A stretch of 64,000 bases of DNA from Phycisphaerae bacterium. GTDB lineage: Bacteria; Planctomycetota; Phycisphaerae; Sedimentisphaerales; Anaerobacaceae. The stretch is taken from assembly GCA_012744475.1 (NCBI GenBank), contig JAAYBV010000002.1:1-64000 (forward strand), in the 5' to 3' direction. Under the pieces are notes generated by a model. It was not told the DNA's origin, made no database searches, and was given only the letters and a program-made list of their open reading frames with translations. Below, piece by piece: positions 50,054-60,333 of this stretch. Each line of letters opens with the position of its first letter. Positions within the stretch are counted from its first letter, which is position 1. The translations under genes were made by a program, and so were the position numbers.

Positions 50054-51048
50054 TGCGATTGTACGCTGCAACGACATCCTGGTTGTGTTTCGCTGTCGCC
50101 ATCCTGTCGGCGGCCGGCAGCGCGTGCGCCGCCGATCGCGCGCACGGCCTGGCAAGCCGATACGCAGGCGATGCGGGTATTGCAGAAGACCCCAACGTTG
50201 TCTTCGTAGAGGATTTCGAGGCCGGTTCGCTCGAAGCGGTGACGGCGCGATGGGAGAGCGTCCAGAACGCCGAGATCATGTCGCTGTCGGTCGATGTGCC
50301 CGAGGCCAGCGGCGGAACGCATTCGCTTCTGATGACGCACGTCGGCGGCCGCAGCACGGGCGGACACCTGTACCGCCGGCTCCTGCCCGGCTACGAGGAA
50401 CTTTTCGTTCGCTTCTACGTGAAGTTCGATCCCGATTGTTTTCCCATCCACCATTTCGTTCATCTGGGCGGATACCATCCGCCGACTCCCTGGCCACAGG
50501 GCGGCGCAGGGATTCGTCCCAACGGAGACGAGCGGTTCACCACGGGCGTTGAACCATACGGCAAACAATGGCGATGGGACTTCTACTCGTACTGGATGGA
50601 CATGCGTTCTTCACCCGACGGCAAGTCCTGGGGACATGACTTCATCAACGATTCTGCACTGAAGGTCGAGCGAGGCCGCTGGATTTGCGTCGAGCTGAGG
50701 ATGCAGATGAACGATCCCGTGACGCAGAGCAACGGCGAGCAGTCGCTCTGGATCGACGGAAAGCCCTGGCACAAGGACGGCCAGCTCATCAGCCATTTGG
50801 GCGAGGGCTTCCCGCATGGCAAGTGGGTGTGGGACAGCTTCCTTCCTGATCCGGATGGAACGCCCTTCGAGGGATTCCGCTGGCGGCGTGACGAGGCGCT
50901 GGACCTGAATTTCCTGTGGCTTTTGCTGTACATCACCGATGCGCCGCCCGGCCGCATCAGCCGGGTCTGGTTCGACGACATCGTGGTCGCGCGCCGGTAC
51001 ATTGGACCGATAAACTCATCCTCCGCTCGACAGACCGCGTCCCCCTGA
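50053..51048 (+). CDS. Secreted lectin-like/polysaccharide-binding protein
   Basis: A 331-residue exported protein with a signal peptide (SWLCFAVAILSAAGSACAAD). The body looks like a concanavalin A-type jelly roll of the polysaccharide-lyase-like kind: VVFVEDFEAGSLEAVTARWES, LFVRFYVKFDPDCFPIHHFVHLGG, RWICVELRMQMND, QSLWIDGKPW, LLYITDAPPGRISRVWFDDIVVA. No catalytic pair is recognised. It is translationally coupled to ppk2 (TGATG, GGAGG upstream), an unexpected partnership between a cytosolic kinase and an exported protein. Confidence 0.76.
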   Translation: MRLYAATTSWLCFAVAILSAAGSACAADRAHGLASRYAGDAGIAEDPNVVFVEDFEAGSLEAVTARWESVQNAEIMSLSVDVPEASGGTHSLLMTHVGGRSTGGHLYRRLLPGYEELFVRFYVKFDPDCFPIHHFVHLGGYHPPTPWPQGGAGIRPNGDERFTTGVEPYGKQWRWDFYSYWMDMRSSPDGKSWGHDFINDSALKVERGRWICVELRMQMNDPVTQSNGEQSLWIDGKPWHKDGQLISHLGEGFPHGKWVWDSFLPDPDGTPFEGFRWRRDEALDLNFLWLLLYITDAPPGRISRVWFDDIVVARRYIGPINSSSARQTASP

Positions 51049-51194
51049 GATTTCATCCTGCGGCCACTTGTCGTGATCCCCAATCCCCGATCGGCACGCC
51101 GTTTCGGTCCTGATAAGCATCAAGTCCGCCCCTGAAGCGGCCGATAGCCTTCCATAAGAGTCAATGCGTACAGACTTCTTTCGGGAGTGGTCGA

Positions 51195-53516
51195 ATGAAC
51201 GAAGCCAAGCACATCCTCCGGGTTCTATTGGCGACCGTGGTTATCTGCTGCGGCTTCGCGCAGGCGGGCGACGTGTCCTGGATGGCCGGGACGTCGGGGC
51301 CGTCGGGATGGGCCATCGAGCCGGTCCAGCCTACGGATTCGGACATCATCGCCTTCTCCGGACCGGTGCGCACCTTCCTGAATCGCTGCGTGGCCGAGCA
51401 ATCCCTGGGCGGGCAGCCGAGGCTCGCGATCAACGCCAAGAGCAAGACGATCGAGCTGCAATTCGTGCCTCCTGCGCACGACGACTGCGCCGACTTTCTC
51501 GATCCGGTCAGCGGCCTGGACGGCTCGTTCGGACCGTTGGAGACGGGATCGTGGAGCCTGTTCTGCAGCCAGAAGGACGTCACCTTCTCGCTTTCCTTTG
51601 AAGTCGGGATCGCGGGCGAAATTCCGGACCAGCGTGTCTACTATGTCGATGCGCGCGCTACCGGCCGCAACAATGGATTGAGCTGGACCGACGCGTTCGT
51701 CCATCTCCAGACCGCCCTGGCCGCCGCGGCCGAAGGCGGCGAGATTCGCGTCGCGAAAGGCACGTACCGGCCCGACCAGGGCGCCGGATACAGCGACTGG
51801 AATCCCTACGCCGCATTCTACCTGGCCAAAGGTATGATTCTCAAGGGTGGATACGCCGGCTCCAACGCCGTGAATCCAAACCTGCGCGACATCGTGACCT
51901 ATGAGACGGTGCTCAGCGGAGACATCGATCAGGACGATGAACCGTTGACCTGCTTCGACGACATGGCCGACGACCCCAGCCGTTCGGACAATTGCTTTCA
52001 CGTCGTCGTCACCAGTGGTACGGATGCCACGACGGTGCTCGATGGATTCACGATCACGGGCGGACATGCCTTTGCGAAGGAAACCAGGTACAACTCCGAT
52101 GCTACGGAGGTTCCCGAATACGGCGGCGGCCTCTACAATGACGCCGGCAGCCCGATCATCCGAAATTGCGTGATCACCGGCAACGGAGCCGCTTCCTTCG
52201 GCGGCGGCCTCTACCACCGCGGGCCGACGGCGCCGACGCTGATCGACTGCACGATCAGCGACAACTGGTGCCAGTGGTGGGGCGGCGGCTTGGTCAACGA
52301 CTCGAGCAGCCATCTGACGCTGAGCGGCTGTGCCATCGCGGGCAACGCGGCGCTCTATCGCGGTGGCGGAATCGCCAATCGGAACAACACCCTGCTGACG
52401 ATCTCCAACTGCATCCTGTCCGGCAATGCCGTTATGGAGTCGATCCATGGCCAGGGAGGAGGCCTGTACAACCTCGGCGGGACCGCGGTGTTGAACCACT
52501 GCACCATCGTGGGCAACCAGGCATCGCTCGGACGCGCGATTCTGTGTGATTCTCTGGAGCAGGCCGCCTTCAGTGACGTGCACGTGAGCCACTCCATCGT
52601 CTGGAACGAAGGCGATCCCTTCTGGTGCGCCGATCTGTCCGGCCTCGACGTGACGTACTGCAATGTCGAGGGCGGATGGGCCGGAACGGGCAACCTCGCC
52701 GCCGATCCGTGCTTCATCGAGGTCGGTTACTGGGACCCGGGGGACACCGCGGAGGAGCCCTGCGACGACCTGTGGTACGACGGCGATTATCGTCTGAGCT
52801 GGGATTCGCCGTGCGTCGACCGGGGCAATCCGCTCGATGTGCCCGACGCGGACGCGGTGGATTTCTACGGCAATCCGCGTCTGTCCGGTCCGGCGGTGGA
52901 CATGGGCGCCTACGAGCTTAGGAACGAGCCTCCTGTGGCGATCGCGGGACCGGACGTATCGGGTTTCACGCTCGACAACACGACGGGAACCGTCAGCCTG
53001 GACGCCGGCGCCTCCTACGATCCGGAGGCTCGGCCTTTGACGTACCACTGGTATCGGGATGGAAAGAAGATCTCTACCGAGGCGGCGTTCGACATTGCGA
53101 TCCCGGTCGGCGAGGTGGTCTTTACGCTGATCGTCAACGACGGTGCCAACGATTCCGGGCCGGACACGGTGGTGGCCAGGGTGTATCAGGTGATCGACAC
53201 TTCGATTTCGGCTCCCGAGACGATCTCGCGCGGAAGCAGACGGGGCACCTTCATCGCGGCGATCCGCGTTCCCAACCGCCGGTCGTGGAAGGAGTTCGAC
53301 AACGCCGAACCGCTCCTGTTCTTCCCTGGCGGGATTCAGGCCAGCCACCACAGGGTCGTCCCCTGGATCACCGGTCACACATTCGTCTTCGGCACGTTCA
53401 ACAAGAAGGATTTCCTGGCTGCCGTTCCCCAGAATGGACGGATCGAGGTGCGGATCGTCGGCCGGCTCAAGGATGGGCACTATTTCAGCGGAACCGACAC
53501 CGTCAAAGTCAAGTAG
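51195..53516 (+). CDS. Secreted beta-helix protein with PKD-like domain
   Basis: A 773-residue protein with a signal peptide (LLATVVICCGFAQAG). After an N-terminal beta domain (to about 145), the typical planctomycete cap YYVDARATGRNNGLSWTDAF starts a right-handed parallel beta-helix with repeated GGGLYN/GGG motifs (YGGGLYNDAGSP; FGGGLYHRGPTAP; WGGGLVNDSSS; RGGGIANRNN; GGGLYNLGGTA). Ending DMGAYE at about 570, it continues with a PKD-like domain (PPVAIAGPDVSG; LDAGASYDPEARPLTYHWYRDG) and a beta C-terminal part. Adhesion or polysaccharide binding at the surface is likely. No catalytic site is assigned. Confidence 0.82.
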   Translation: MNEAKHILRVLLATVVICCGFAQAGDVSWMAGTSGPSGWAIEPVQPTDSDIIAFSGPVRTFLNRCVAEQSLGGQPRLAINAKSKTIELQFVPPAHDDCADFLDPVSGLDGSFGPLETGSWSLFCSQKDVTFSLSFEVGIAGEIPDQRVYYVDARATGRNNGLSWTDAFVHLQTALAAAAEGGEIRVAKGTYRPDQGAGYSDWNPYAAFYLAKGMILKGGYAGSNAVNPNLRDIVTYETVLSGDIDQDDEPLTCFDDMADDPSRSDNCFHVVVTSGTDATTVLDGFTITGGHAFAKETRYNSDATEVPEYGGGLYNDAGSPIIRNCVITGNGAASFGGGLYHRGPTAPTLIDCTISDNWCQWWGGGLVNDSSSHLTLSGCAIAGNAALYRGGGIANRNNTLLTISNCILSGNAVMESIHGQGGGLYNLGGTAVLNHCTIVGNQASLGRAILCDSLEQAAFSDVHVSHSIVWNEGDPFWCADLSGLDVTYCNVEGGWAGTGNLAADPCFIEVGYWDPGDTAEEPCDDLWYDGDYRLSWDSPCVDRGNPLDVPDADAVDFYGNPRLSGPAVDMGAYELRNEPPVAIAGPDVSGFTLDNTTGTVSLDAGASYDPEARPLTYHWYRDGKKISTEAAFDIAIPVGEVVFTLIVNDGANDSGPDTVVARVYQVIDTSISAPETISRGSRRGTFIAAIRVPNRRSWKEFDNAEPLLFFPGGIQASHHRVVPWITGHTFVFGTFNKKDFLAAVPQNGRIEVRIVGRLKDGHYFSGTDTVKVK

Positions 53517-53558
53517 GGGATGCGGCGGCGCATCCGGGCGGCGACGGAGCGTCCTCAA

Positions 53559-54329
53559 TCAGATGTCGAATTCTGCCACGACCGGCGTATGGTCGCTGGG
53601 CCGGACCGCCCCGCGAGGACCTTTGTCGATGGTGCATCGCCGGCACCGCTGGGATACAGTCTGCGTTCCCATGATGTGATCGAGCCGCCAGCCAAGGTTC
53701 TGCCGGAAGGCATTCCCGGCGCGGTAATCCCAGAAGCTGTACTGCCCCGGCTCGGAGCAGTGCAGACGAAACAGATCGGTGAACCCCCAGGCCATCACCG
53801 CCTGCAGCGCCTCGTGGACCTCCGGACGGAAACAGACGTGACCAGCCAGCGCCTCCGGATCGTACACGTCGATCGGTTCCGGAGCGACATTCAGATCGCC
53901 CACCCACAGCAGCGGATCGGTCGGCTTGAAGCCGCTGCGGAAATACGCGCCCAGCCGGGCGAACCATTCCAGCTTGTAGCGGAACTTGTCCGAGTCGGGC
54001 AGGAAACCCTGGGGGACGTACGTGTTGACGATCGTCAATCCGTTCACGGACGCCCTCAGCAGGCGGGGCTCGTCCTTAGGCTCATCTGGAAATCCGAATT
54101 CCACCTCGCGGATCGGGTTCGGCGAGAACAACGCGACGCCGTTGTAGCTCTTCTGTCCCCTGAAGATGTATCGGTATCCGATTTCGTCGAAGGCCTCGCC
54201 CGGGAAGTCCGGGTCCTGCACCTTGGTCTCCTGGACCGCCAGCATGTCTGGGCGATTGTCCCGCAGCCAGCCGACTACGATCTCCAGGCGGGCGCGTAAC
54301 GAATTGACGTTGAACGTGGCGACTTTCAC
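53559..54329 (-). CDS. xth: Exodeoxyribonuclease III
   Basis: Metal-dependent AP endonuclease/3' exonuclease of base-excision repair. The 256-residue protein shows all family motifs: KVATFNVNSLRARL, DMLAVQETKV (metal Glu), YNGVALFS, VNTYVPQG, WVGDLNVAPEPIDVYDP, WRLDHIMGT and SDHTPVVAEF. The longer linker between helix and core is unremarkable. Its ATG overlaps the stop of the upstream glycosyltransferase by 4 nt, so the two are co-translated. Confidence 0.95.
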   Translation of the reverse strand: MKVATFNVNSLRARLEIVVGWLRDNRPDMLAVQETKVQDPDFPGEAFDEIGYRYIFRGQKSYNGVALFSPNPIREVEFGFPDEPKDEPRLLRASVNGLTIVNTYVPQGFLPDSDKFRYKLEWFARLGAYFRSGFKPTDPLLWVGDLNVAPEPIDVYDPEALAGHVCFRPEVHEALQAVMAWGFTDLFRLHCSEPGQYSFWDYRAGNAFRQNLGWRLDHIMGTQTVSQRCRRCTIDKGPRGAVRPSDHTPVVAEFDI

Positions 54330-56617
54330 GGCGCTCCCCGGCTTCTTTTCGCATCGGTTGGTTCATTATTCGACGCCTTGTCGATCGTGGCGCAGCTCTC
54401 AATGATCGCCAGAAGAGCGAGCAGAAGACTCACGGTGCTTTCGGCCCCCTGGTTGCCGTTGACTCCGCCGGCCATCAGCCCGTCGGAGCAGCCCCTGGTC
54501 TGGAAGTCGTACAGCGGGACGCGCAGGTCGTTGGCTCCGAGGAACCAATCGAAGGCCTTTCGCTGGAGGGTCAGAAAGTGGGGGTTCTTCGTCGCGTCGT
54601 ACGCGGCGCGGAGCATCAGGACCGTGCCGGCCGCCTCGATCGGCTGCTGGTCGAAGACCGCGCGGGGTTTTCCGCGTTCATACCATCCCTGGCAGCCGAT
54701 GAAGCTGAAATGGTCGCCGTCGAAGGTGTTGTCCAGGAGAAACTCCGCCGTCTTGCCGGCCACTCGGGCGTAGGTTTCGTTGTGGAGGCTGCGTCCGGCG
54801 GCGAAGAGCGCGTGAGGCAGGACGGCGTTGTCGTAAGTCAGGATGTCCTCGAACCACTCCCAGTCGCGCTGGCGGTTCTCCTCGTACTGCCGCACGAGGC
54901 CGTCGGCGGCCAACTCCATCTGACGCTTGATGTCGCTGGCGCCGGGGAACTGACGCAGGTAGTCGCACATGCCCAGGATCGCGTAAGCCATCCCTCGCGG
55001 GTGTTGCTTGTGTACCTGGCCGACCGAATGGTCGAAGCAGTCTTTGGCCAGCGACAGGTGCGCAGGCAACGGCGGGCATGCCATGACGGTGCCGAGCGCC
55101 CAGAGCGTCCGTCCGAGGGCGTCATGGGCAGGTTCATCCTCCCGCCACGTCCGATGGAAATTCATGAAATTCCGGACGGACCCGTCCGGGTTCTGGGCGT
55201 GCACCAGAAAAGACAGATACGTGTCCAGCAGTCGAAGGGCATGAGGATCGGGGTACTGCGAGTAGTACTTGGCCATAGCGATCGCGCCGCGCGCGTTGTC
55301 GTCGGTGCAGTAGCCGTGGGCGCGATCGGGAATGGTGAACCTGGCGTGCTGGTACAGCCCCGTGTCGTCGGTGAGCCGCAGCAGGTGGTCCAGCGAAGGC
55401 TCCGGCGCCTCGATGCTCGAAATGGTTTCCGCCGCCGTCAATACCACTTTGGCGGTCATGTGGACCGGGACCTCGATTTCGCTGAACAGTTTCCAGTACG
55501 CCTGTCCGATCTTCGGCCAGGTCCTGGATCGACCGTAGTCGTACGCGCGCCCGCGCAGCTCGTAGAACAGGCCTTCGTTTTGCAGCAGGTCGAGGATCGT
55601 CTGCGCAAGATGTTCGGAATCGCCGAAGGGGACGAGTCGCCCGCGGTTGTCGGCCAGCAGCTCCATCGCAGCCCAGTAGGGTGTGGAGACGACCGCCTTG
55701 CCGGTCCCGACCGCGAAGGCGAGTGTGCCGCTGGTCAACTGCTCGTGACTGAGGTAGGGTGTGACGTAGATGTCCGCCGCACACAGGAAGTTGTGCAGCT
55801 CCGCGTCATTCACGAACCGGTTATGAAAGATCACGTGGTCTTGCAGACGCAGGTCGCTGACGATCTGCTGGAGGCTGAATCGATACGATTCGCCTTCGTA
55901 TTCCTGGACCAGAGGGTGGGTCATGCCCAGGATGATGTACGTGACGTCGGGGTGCGCCTCGACGATGCGCGGCATCGCGCGGAGCATGACTTCGATGCCC
56001 TTGTTCCGGTTCATCAGGCCGAAGGTCAGGATGGTTCGGCGACCCTCCAGGCCGAACTTGTGCTTGTAGTAGTTGCTGTCGACGAACGGCAGGTCGGGGA
56101 TCCCGTGGGCGATCAGTCGGATCTTGTCATGTCCGACGCCGTAGACGTCGCTGAGCATGTCGACGCCGCGCTCGTTCATGGTGACCACCACGTCGGAACA
56201 CGCGCACAGTTCCATCATGGAGCGCCGATACGCCGGCTCTGGCGACTCCAGGATGGTGTGCAGCGTGGTGACCACCGGTGCCTTCAGACGTTTCAGCAGC
56301 AGGCCCAGGTACGAGCCAGCCTCGCCTCCGAAGAGCCCGAATTCGTGCTGCACCGAAACCAGATCGACGTGGCTGAAATTGATGTAGTCGGCCGCACAGA
56401 TGTAGTCCCGTCGGACATTCTGGCGGATCTCGAACTTCACCGGATCGTTGTATCTCAGGACCGAATCCGATCTCATGGTCACAACGAGCGGTTCGAACTG
56501 CCCGCCGGCAGCGGCTGCCGTGTTCCTGATCAGGTCCGTGGTGAATGTTGCGATGCCGCATTTCCGCGGAGGAAAGCTCGATATGAAGACGACCTTTTTC
56601 CTCGCGTCTTTTCCCAT
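54326..56617 (-). CDS. GT4-type glycosyltransferase fused to an alpha/alpha-toroid domain
   Basis: A 763-residue two-part protein. Residues 1-400 are a GT-B glycosyltransferase: VVFISSFPPRKCGIATFTTDL, VDLVSVQHEFGLFGG, TILTFGLMNRNKGIEVML and HEQLTSGTLAFAVGTGKAVVSTPYWAAMELL. Residues about 420-755 form an (alpha/alpha)6 toroid (DHLLRLTDDTGLYQHARFTIPDRAHGYCTDDNARGAI is the start; WFEDILTYDNAVLPHAL and GTVLMLRAAYDATKNP lie further on), resembling glycoside hydrolase or epimerase barrels. This pairing occurs in proteins annotated as glycosyltransferases. The substrate is unknown. GGAAGGA precedes the ATG at 56617. Confidence 0.85.
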   Translation of the reverse strand: MGKDARKKVVFISSFPPRKCGIATFTTDLIRNTAAAAGGQFEPLVVTMRSDSVLRYNDPVKFEIRQNVRRDYICAADYINFSHVDLVSVQHEFGLFGGEAGSYLGLLLKRLKAPVVTTLHTILESPEPAYRRSMMELCACSDVVVTMNERGVDMLSDVYGVGHDKIRLIAHGIPDLPFVDSNYYKHKFGLEGRRTILTFGLMNRNKGIEVMLRAMPRIVEAHPDVTYIILGMTHPLVQEYEGESYRFSLQQIVSDLRLQDHVIFHNRFVNDAELHNFLCAADIYVTPYLSHEQLTSGTLAFAVGTGKAVVSTPYWAAMELLADNRGRLVPFGDSEHLAQTILDLLQNEGLFYELRGRAYDYGRSRTWPKIGQAYWKLFSEIEVPVHMTAKVVLTAAETISSIEAPEPSLDHLLRLTDDTGLYQHARFTIPDRAHGYCTDDNARGAIAMAKYYSQYPDPHALRLLDTYLSFLVHAQNPDGSVRNFMNFHRTWREDEPAHDALGRTLWALGTVMACPPLPAHLSLAKDCFDHSVGQVHKQHPRGMAYAILGMCDYLRQFPGASDIKRQMELAADGLVRQYEENRQRDWEWFEDILTYDNAVLPHALFAAGRSLHNETYARVAGKTAEFLLDNTFDGDHFSFIGCQGWYERGKPRAVFDQQPIEAAGTVLMLRAAYDATKNPHFLTLQRKAFDWFLGANDLRVPLYDFQTRGCSDGLMAGGVNGNQGAESTVSLLLALLAIIESCATIDKASNNEPTDAKRSRGAP

Positions 56618-56939
56618 CCGCGTCCTTCCAAACCGGTTCGCGAAGACTCTAACGAAGGACAATTGTACCACCTGATTGCGATCTTCGTCGATATGTAACC
56701 CTGATACGCCGATGCCGTTCTATGGTTCGCTCCCCTATATATGGGGCATCAGCGGGAGGCGGACCCCTTTATATTGGTGGTTATGGCAATTCCTCATCCT
56801 GACGCGAGCCACTGGCGCGCTCGCCGCAGGCGCCTTTGGCAAGGCCTGTGACCACCCGCAGTGAACCGGCGACTGGAAAACCCTGTACAACACCGTGAAA
56901 GGGGTGATTTGCAGCCGGGTTTTTTTTGCGGAATTGGTG
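56618..56939. other. Divergent intergenic region with CCCC(TA)GGGG site
   Basis: No gene in the 380 nt between the glycosyltransferase and the rrf2 gene. CCCCTATATATGGGG (56732-56746) is a near-palindrome with GC arms around an AT core; GATGCC and GGGGCATC flank it. Its role is unknown. The rrf2 promoter is listed separately. Confidence 0.5.
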
Positions 56940-56968
56940 TTGACAAATCCGGCAGCTTAGTATATAAA
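56940..56968 (+). promoter_or_regulatory. Promoter of the rrf2-cys-nif operon
   Basis: Consensus TTGACA (56940-56945), 17-nt spacer, TATAAA (56963-56968), 29 nt before the ATG. The adjoining sequence CCAATGGGAATAGTAGGAG could hold an Rrf2 operator overlapping the ribosome binding site; this part is speculative. Confidence 0.8.
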
Positions 56969-56997
56969 TCCAATGGGAATAGTAGGAGATAGTCGAA

Positions 56998-57429
56998 ATG
57001 AAACTCTCAACGCGAACCCGTTATGGCATTCGGGCCGTGATCGAGCTGGCCCAGCATGAGGGCAAACGTCCGCTTCAGCTCAAGGCGATTGCCGAACGCC
57101 AGAGCATCTCGGTCAAGTACCTCGAACAACTGATGAGCTTGCTTCGTTCTTCGGGCTTTGTGCGGAGCGTCCGTGGCTCGAAGGGCGGCTATGTTCTGGC
57201 TCGTCTGCCGGAGCAGATCAAACTCAGCGAGGTTTTTCGCTGTCTCGAAGGTCCGGTCACCACCGCAGAGTGTACCCAGGACAAGGACTATTGCGAGCGC
57301 TCCGCCGACTGTGCGGCACGCGAAGTCTGGATTCAGGTCGAGGAGGCGATCCATCGCGTTCTCGATTCGATCACCCTCGCCGACCTGGTGGACAAGACGC
57401 AGACCACGACAGCCAGCTACAGTATCTGA
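56998..57429 (+). CDS. Rrf2-family regulator, IscR-like
   Basis: A 143-residue winged-helix Rrf2 repressor: [54 protein letters not shown] (recognition helix and wing). Cys92, Cys99 and Cys105 lie in [21 protein letters not shown], close to the positions of the [2Fe-2S] ligands of IscR (92, 98, 104). It probably senses Fe-S or cysteine status and regulates its own operon. The metal-free CymR type lacks such cysteines, which argues for IscR-type sensing here. Consensus promoter and AGGAGAT precede it. Confidence 0.92.
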   Translation: MKLSTRTRYGIRAVIELAQHEGKRPLQLKAIAERQSISVKYLEQLMSLLRSSGFVRSVRGSKGGYVLARLPEQIKLSEVFRCLEGPVTTAECTQDKDYCERSADCAAREVWIQVEEAIHRVLDSITLADLVDKTQTTTASYSI

Positions 57430-57445
57430 ATTCCAGGAGACCCTC

Positions 57446-58390
57446 ATGAGCGCCGTTTTCGAAGACATCGCTGCGGCCGTCGGCTACACGCCGCTGGTCC
57501 GGCTCAACCGGCTCGATTCGGGCAGGGCCACCGTTCTGCTCAAGCTCGAATCGAAGAACCCCTGCGGCAGCGTCAAGGACCGCATCGCCAAGTACATGAT
57601 CGAGGAGGCCGAGCAAGCCGGCCGGATCGGACCCGAAACGGTGATTGTCGAGCCGACCAGCGGCAACACCGGGATCGGACTGGCCTTCATCTGCGCCGCC
57701 AAGGGGATCTCCCTGACGCTGACGATGCCCGAATCGATGAGCCTGGAACGGCGAAAGCTCCTGCTGCTGCTCGGCGCCAGGATCGTCCTGACGCCCGCCC
57801 AGAAGGGGATGAGCGGCGCCATTCAGAAAGCCGAGCAACTCGTGGCGGAGAATCCCAACGCCCTGATGCTTCAGCAGTTCAAGAATCCCGCCAATCCCAA
57901 GGCGCATCGGGAGACCACCGCCAAGGAGATTTGGGTCGATACCGACGGCCGCGTCGATATACTGGTGGCCGGCGTCGGCACGGGGGGGACCTTGACCGGC
58001 TGCGCCGAGGTCCTCAAGAGCAAGAATCCGGCCCTCAAGGTGGTGGCCGTCGAGCCGGAAGGCTCGCCCGTCTTGTCCGGCGGCAAGCCCGGCCCGCACA
58101 AGATCCAGGGGATCGGCGCCGGTTTCGTGCCCGAGGTCCTGAAGGTCGAGCTGATCGACGAGGTCGTACAGGTGGCCAACGACGACGCTCTGTCCACCGC
58201 CCGGCTGTTGGCGGCCAAGGAGGGCATCCTCTCAGGCATCAGCGGCGGCGCCAATGTCTGGGCCGCGACCCACGTGGCCCGGCGCCCGGAAAACGAGGGC
58301 AAGACCGTTGTAACGTTTATCTGTGACACCGGGGAGCGGTATGTCTCGACGGAGCTATACGAAGGACTGCCTGATCCTGAGACCGCATGA
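57446..58390 (+). CDS. cysK: Cysteine synthase (O-acetylserine sulfhydrylase)
   Basis: PLP enzyme making cysteine from O-acetylserine and sulfide. The 314 residues include [24 protein letters not shown] (PLP Lys44), [36 protein letters not shown] and [15 protein letters not shown]. It is of the CysK/CysM fold II class. It lies 16 nt after the regulator and 25 nt before the serine acetyltransferase gene, so both halves of cysteine synthesis are expressed together. CAGGAGA precedes the ATG. Confidence 0.95.
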   Translation: MSAVFEDIAAAVGYTPLVRLNRLDSGRATVLLKLESKNPCGSVKDRIAKYMIEEAEQAGRIGPETVIVEPTSGNTGIGLAFICAAKGISLTLTMPESMSLERRKLLLLLGARIVLTPAQKGMSGAIQKAEQLVAENPNALMLQQFKNPANPKAHRETTAKEIWVDTDGRVDILVAGVGTGGTLTGCAEVLKSKNPALKVVAVEPEGSPVLSGGKPGPHKIQGIGAGFVPEVLKVELIDEVVQVANDDALSTARLLAAKEGILSGISGGANVWAATHVARRPENEGKTVVTFICDTGERYVSTELYEGLPDPETA

Positions 58391-58415
58391 GGGCCACGCA
58401 GTTTCGGATAAGAAG

Positions 58416-59357
58416 ATGGCGGGCACGAAGTTGACGGACCGCAAGCTGGCCAAGTTCGTCGAGCGGATTGTCGAGACCTATGAAGGGGACTCGGGGATCA
58501 ATTTCATCGACGCGGCGAATCTGCCCGTGCGCGGACAGATTCTCGGGATCCTCGAACTGCTGTTTGAGGTGCTCTTTCCGGGCCACACCGGAAACAAGGC
58601 GGTGACCCGGTCCAACGTCCGATACGTCGTGGGGGACATCCTCAGTCAGGTGTACGCCGAGTTGGCGGACCAGGCGACACGGGCCTACCAATACCAGTGC
58701 CGCATCCAGAAGTGCGGCCACTGCGACTGCGCGAAGATGGGGCAGAGCGCGGCGTTCGAGCTGCTCGGCGAGCTTCCGCGCATCCGCGAGATGCTCAAGG
58801 GCGACGTCCACGCCGCCTTCGACGGGGACCCGGCGGCCAAGTCGTACGAGGAGATCGTGATCAGTTATCCGTGTATCACGGCTATCGCCGTCCACCGGAT
58901 CGCCCACGAGCTGCACGTGCGTCAGGTCCCGCTGATCCCGCGCATCATGTCCGAGTGCGCCCACGCCAAGACGGGCATCGACATCCATCCGGGCGCACGG
59001 ATCGGCCGGAACTTCTTCATCGACCACGGCACCGGCGTCGTGATCGGTGAGACGACGATCATCGGCAGCAACGTGAAGATCTACCAGGGCGCGACGCTCG
59101 GCGCGCTGAGCTTCCCGCGCGACGAACGGGGCCGCATCATCAAGGGGGGCAAGCGGCACCCGACGATCGAAGACGATGTGACGATCTATGCCGAGGCGAC
59201 CATCCTCGGCGACGTGACCATCGGCAGGGGGGCGGTCATCGGTGGCAACACCTGGGTCAAGGAATCGGTCCCGCCCGGTGTCACGGTGTGGAGCCCGAAC
59301 CCCGACCTGATCTATCGCAAGAACAAGAAACCCAAAACGAGGACCCGACCAACGTGA
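58416..59357 (+). CDS. cysE: Serine O-acetyltransferase
   Basis: Makes O-acetylserine for CysK. A 313-residue protein with a long helical N-terminal domain ([30 protein letters not shown]) as in EpsC-type enzymes, then a left-handed beta-helix: [51 protein letters not shown] is the catalytic coil region, and [19 protein letters not shown] closes it. The ATG at 58416 is best placed, 25 nt after cysK. The stop overlaps the nadA start in a GTGA junction. Confidence 0.92.
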   Translation: MAGTKLTDRKLAKFVERIVETYEGDSGINFIDAANLPVRGQILGILELLFEVLFPGHTGNKAVTRSNVRYVVGDILSQVYAELADQATRAYQYQCRIQKCGHCDCAKMGQSAAFELLGELPRIREMLKGDVHAAFDGDPAAKSYEEIVISYPCITAIAVHRIAHELHVRQVPLIPRIMSECAHAKTGIDIHPGARIGRNFFIDHGTGVVIGETTIIGSNVKIYQGATLGALSFPRDERGRIIKGGKRHPTIEDDVTIYAEATILGDVTIGRGAVIGGNTWVKESVPPGVTVWSPNPDLIYRKNKKPKTRTRPT

Positions 59358-60295
59358 GTATCACCTTGCAGGACAAGTTGAATGCGAAACTGCTTCATCG
59401 CATCGACGAGCTGAAGGCCCGTCGCCATGCGGTGATCCTGGCGCACAATTACCAGCCGGATGAGATCCAGGAGATCGCCGATTTCAGCGGCGATTCGCTC
59501 GGCCTGAGCATTCAGGCGTCGCAGACGCAGGCGGACGTGATCGTCTTCTGCGGCGTTCGCTTCATGGCCGAAACCGCCGCCATCCTCTCGCCTGACAAGA
59601 CCGTGCTGATGCCCGACCCGAGCGCAGGGTGCCCGATGGCGGACATGATCGAGGCCGAGCCGTTGCGGCAGTTGAAGGCGAAGCATCCGAAAGCCCTCGT
59701 GGTCTGCTACGTCAACAGCTCGGCCGAGGTCAAGGCCGAGAGCGATTACTGCTGCACCAGCGCCAACGCCGTCGAGGTGGTCCGGTCGCTGCCCGCCGAC
59801 CGGCCGATCATCTTTGTGCCCGATCGGCACCTGGGCCGGTTTGTTCAGGAACGGACCGGCCGGGACCTGATCCTGTGGCCGGGATACTGCCCGACGCACC
59901 AGTTCATCGGCGAGCCGGAGCTTCGCGGCCTGCGCGACGAGTATCCGCAGGCGGTGGTGATGGCCCATCCGGAGTGTTCCGAGCCCGTCAAGGCTCTGGC
60001 CGACGAGCTGCTCAGCACGGGGCAGATGCTCAAGTTCGTGCAGAAGAGCCCCGCCCGACAATTTATCGTCGCCACGGAGATCGGCATCCTCCACGCGCTG
60101 CGAAAGGCCCGGCCCGAGGCGCAGTTCATCGCGGCCAGCGCCCGTGGCGTGTGCCCCAACATGAAGAAGACCACGCTCGACAAGGTCGTCGCGTCGCTGG
60201 AGAACATGCAGTACGAGGTGACCGTGCCGGCGGAAATCGCGATCCGCGCCAAGAGAGCGCTCGATCGCATGGTCGAAATTCTTCCGAAGCGATGA
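59354..60295 (+). CDS. nadA: Quinolinate synthase
   Basis: [4Fe-4S] enzyme condensing iminoaspartate with dihydroxyacetone phosphate in NAD synthesis. The 313-residue protein carries [44 protein letters not shown] (cluster Cys66), [40 protein letters not shown] and [12 protein letters not shown]. The start is a GTG in a 4-nt overlap with cysE, so it is translationally coupled. Presence inside an Fe-S/cysteine operon fits its cluster need; nadB and nadC are not here. Confidence 0.93.
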   Translation: MSITLQDKLNAKLLHRIDELKARRHAVILAHNYQPDEIQEIADFSGDSLGLSIQASQTQADVIVFCGVRFMAETAAILSPDKTVLMPDPSAGCPMADMIEAEPLRQLKAKHPKALVVCYVNSSAEVKAESDYCCTSANAVEVVRSLPADRPIIFVPDRHLGRFVQERTGRDLILWPGYCPTHQFIGEPELRGLRDEYPQAVVMAHPECSEPVKALADELLSTGQMLKFVQKSPARQFIVATEIGILHALRKARPEAQFIAASARGVCPNMKKTTLDKVVASLENMQYEVTVPAEIAIRAKRALDRMVEILPKR

Positions 60296-60333
60296 CGCTT
60301 CGCGACCGCAGCCTGAAGACTGGAGATGCCCCC

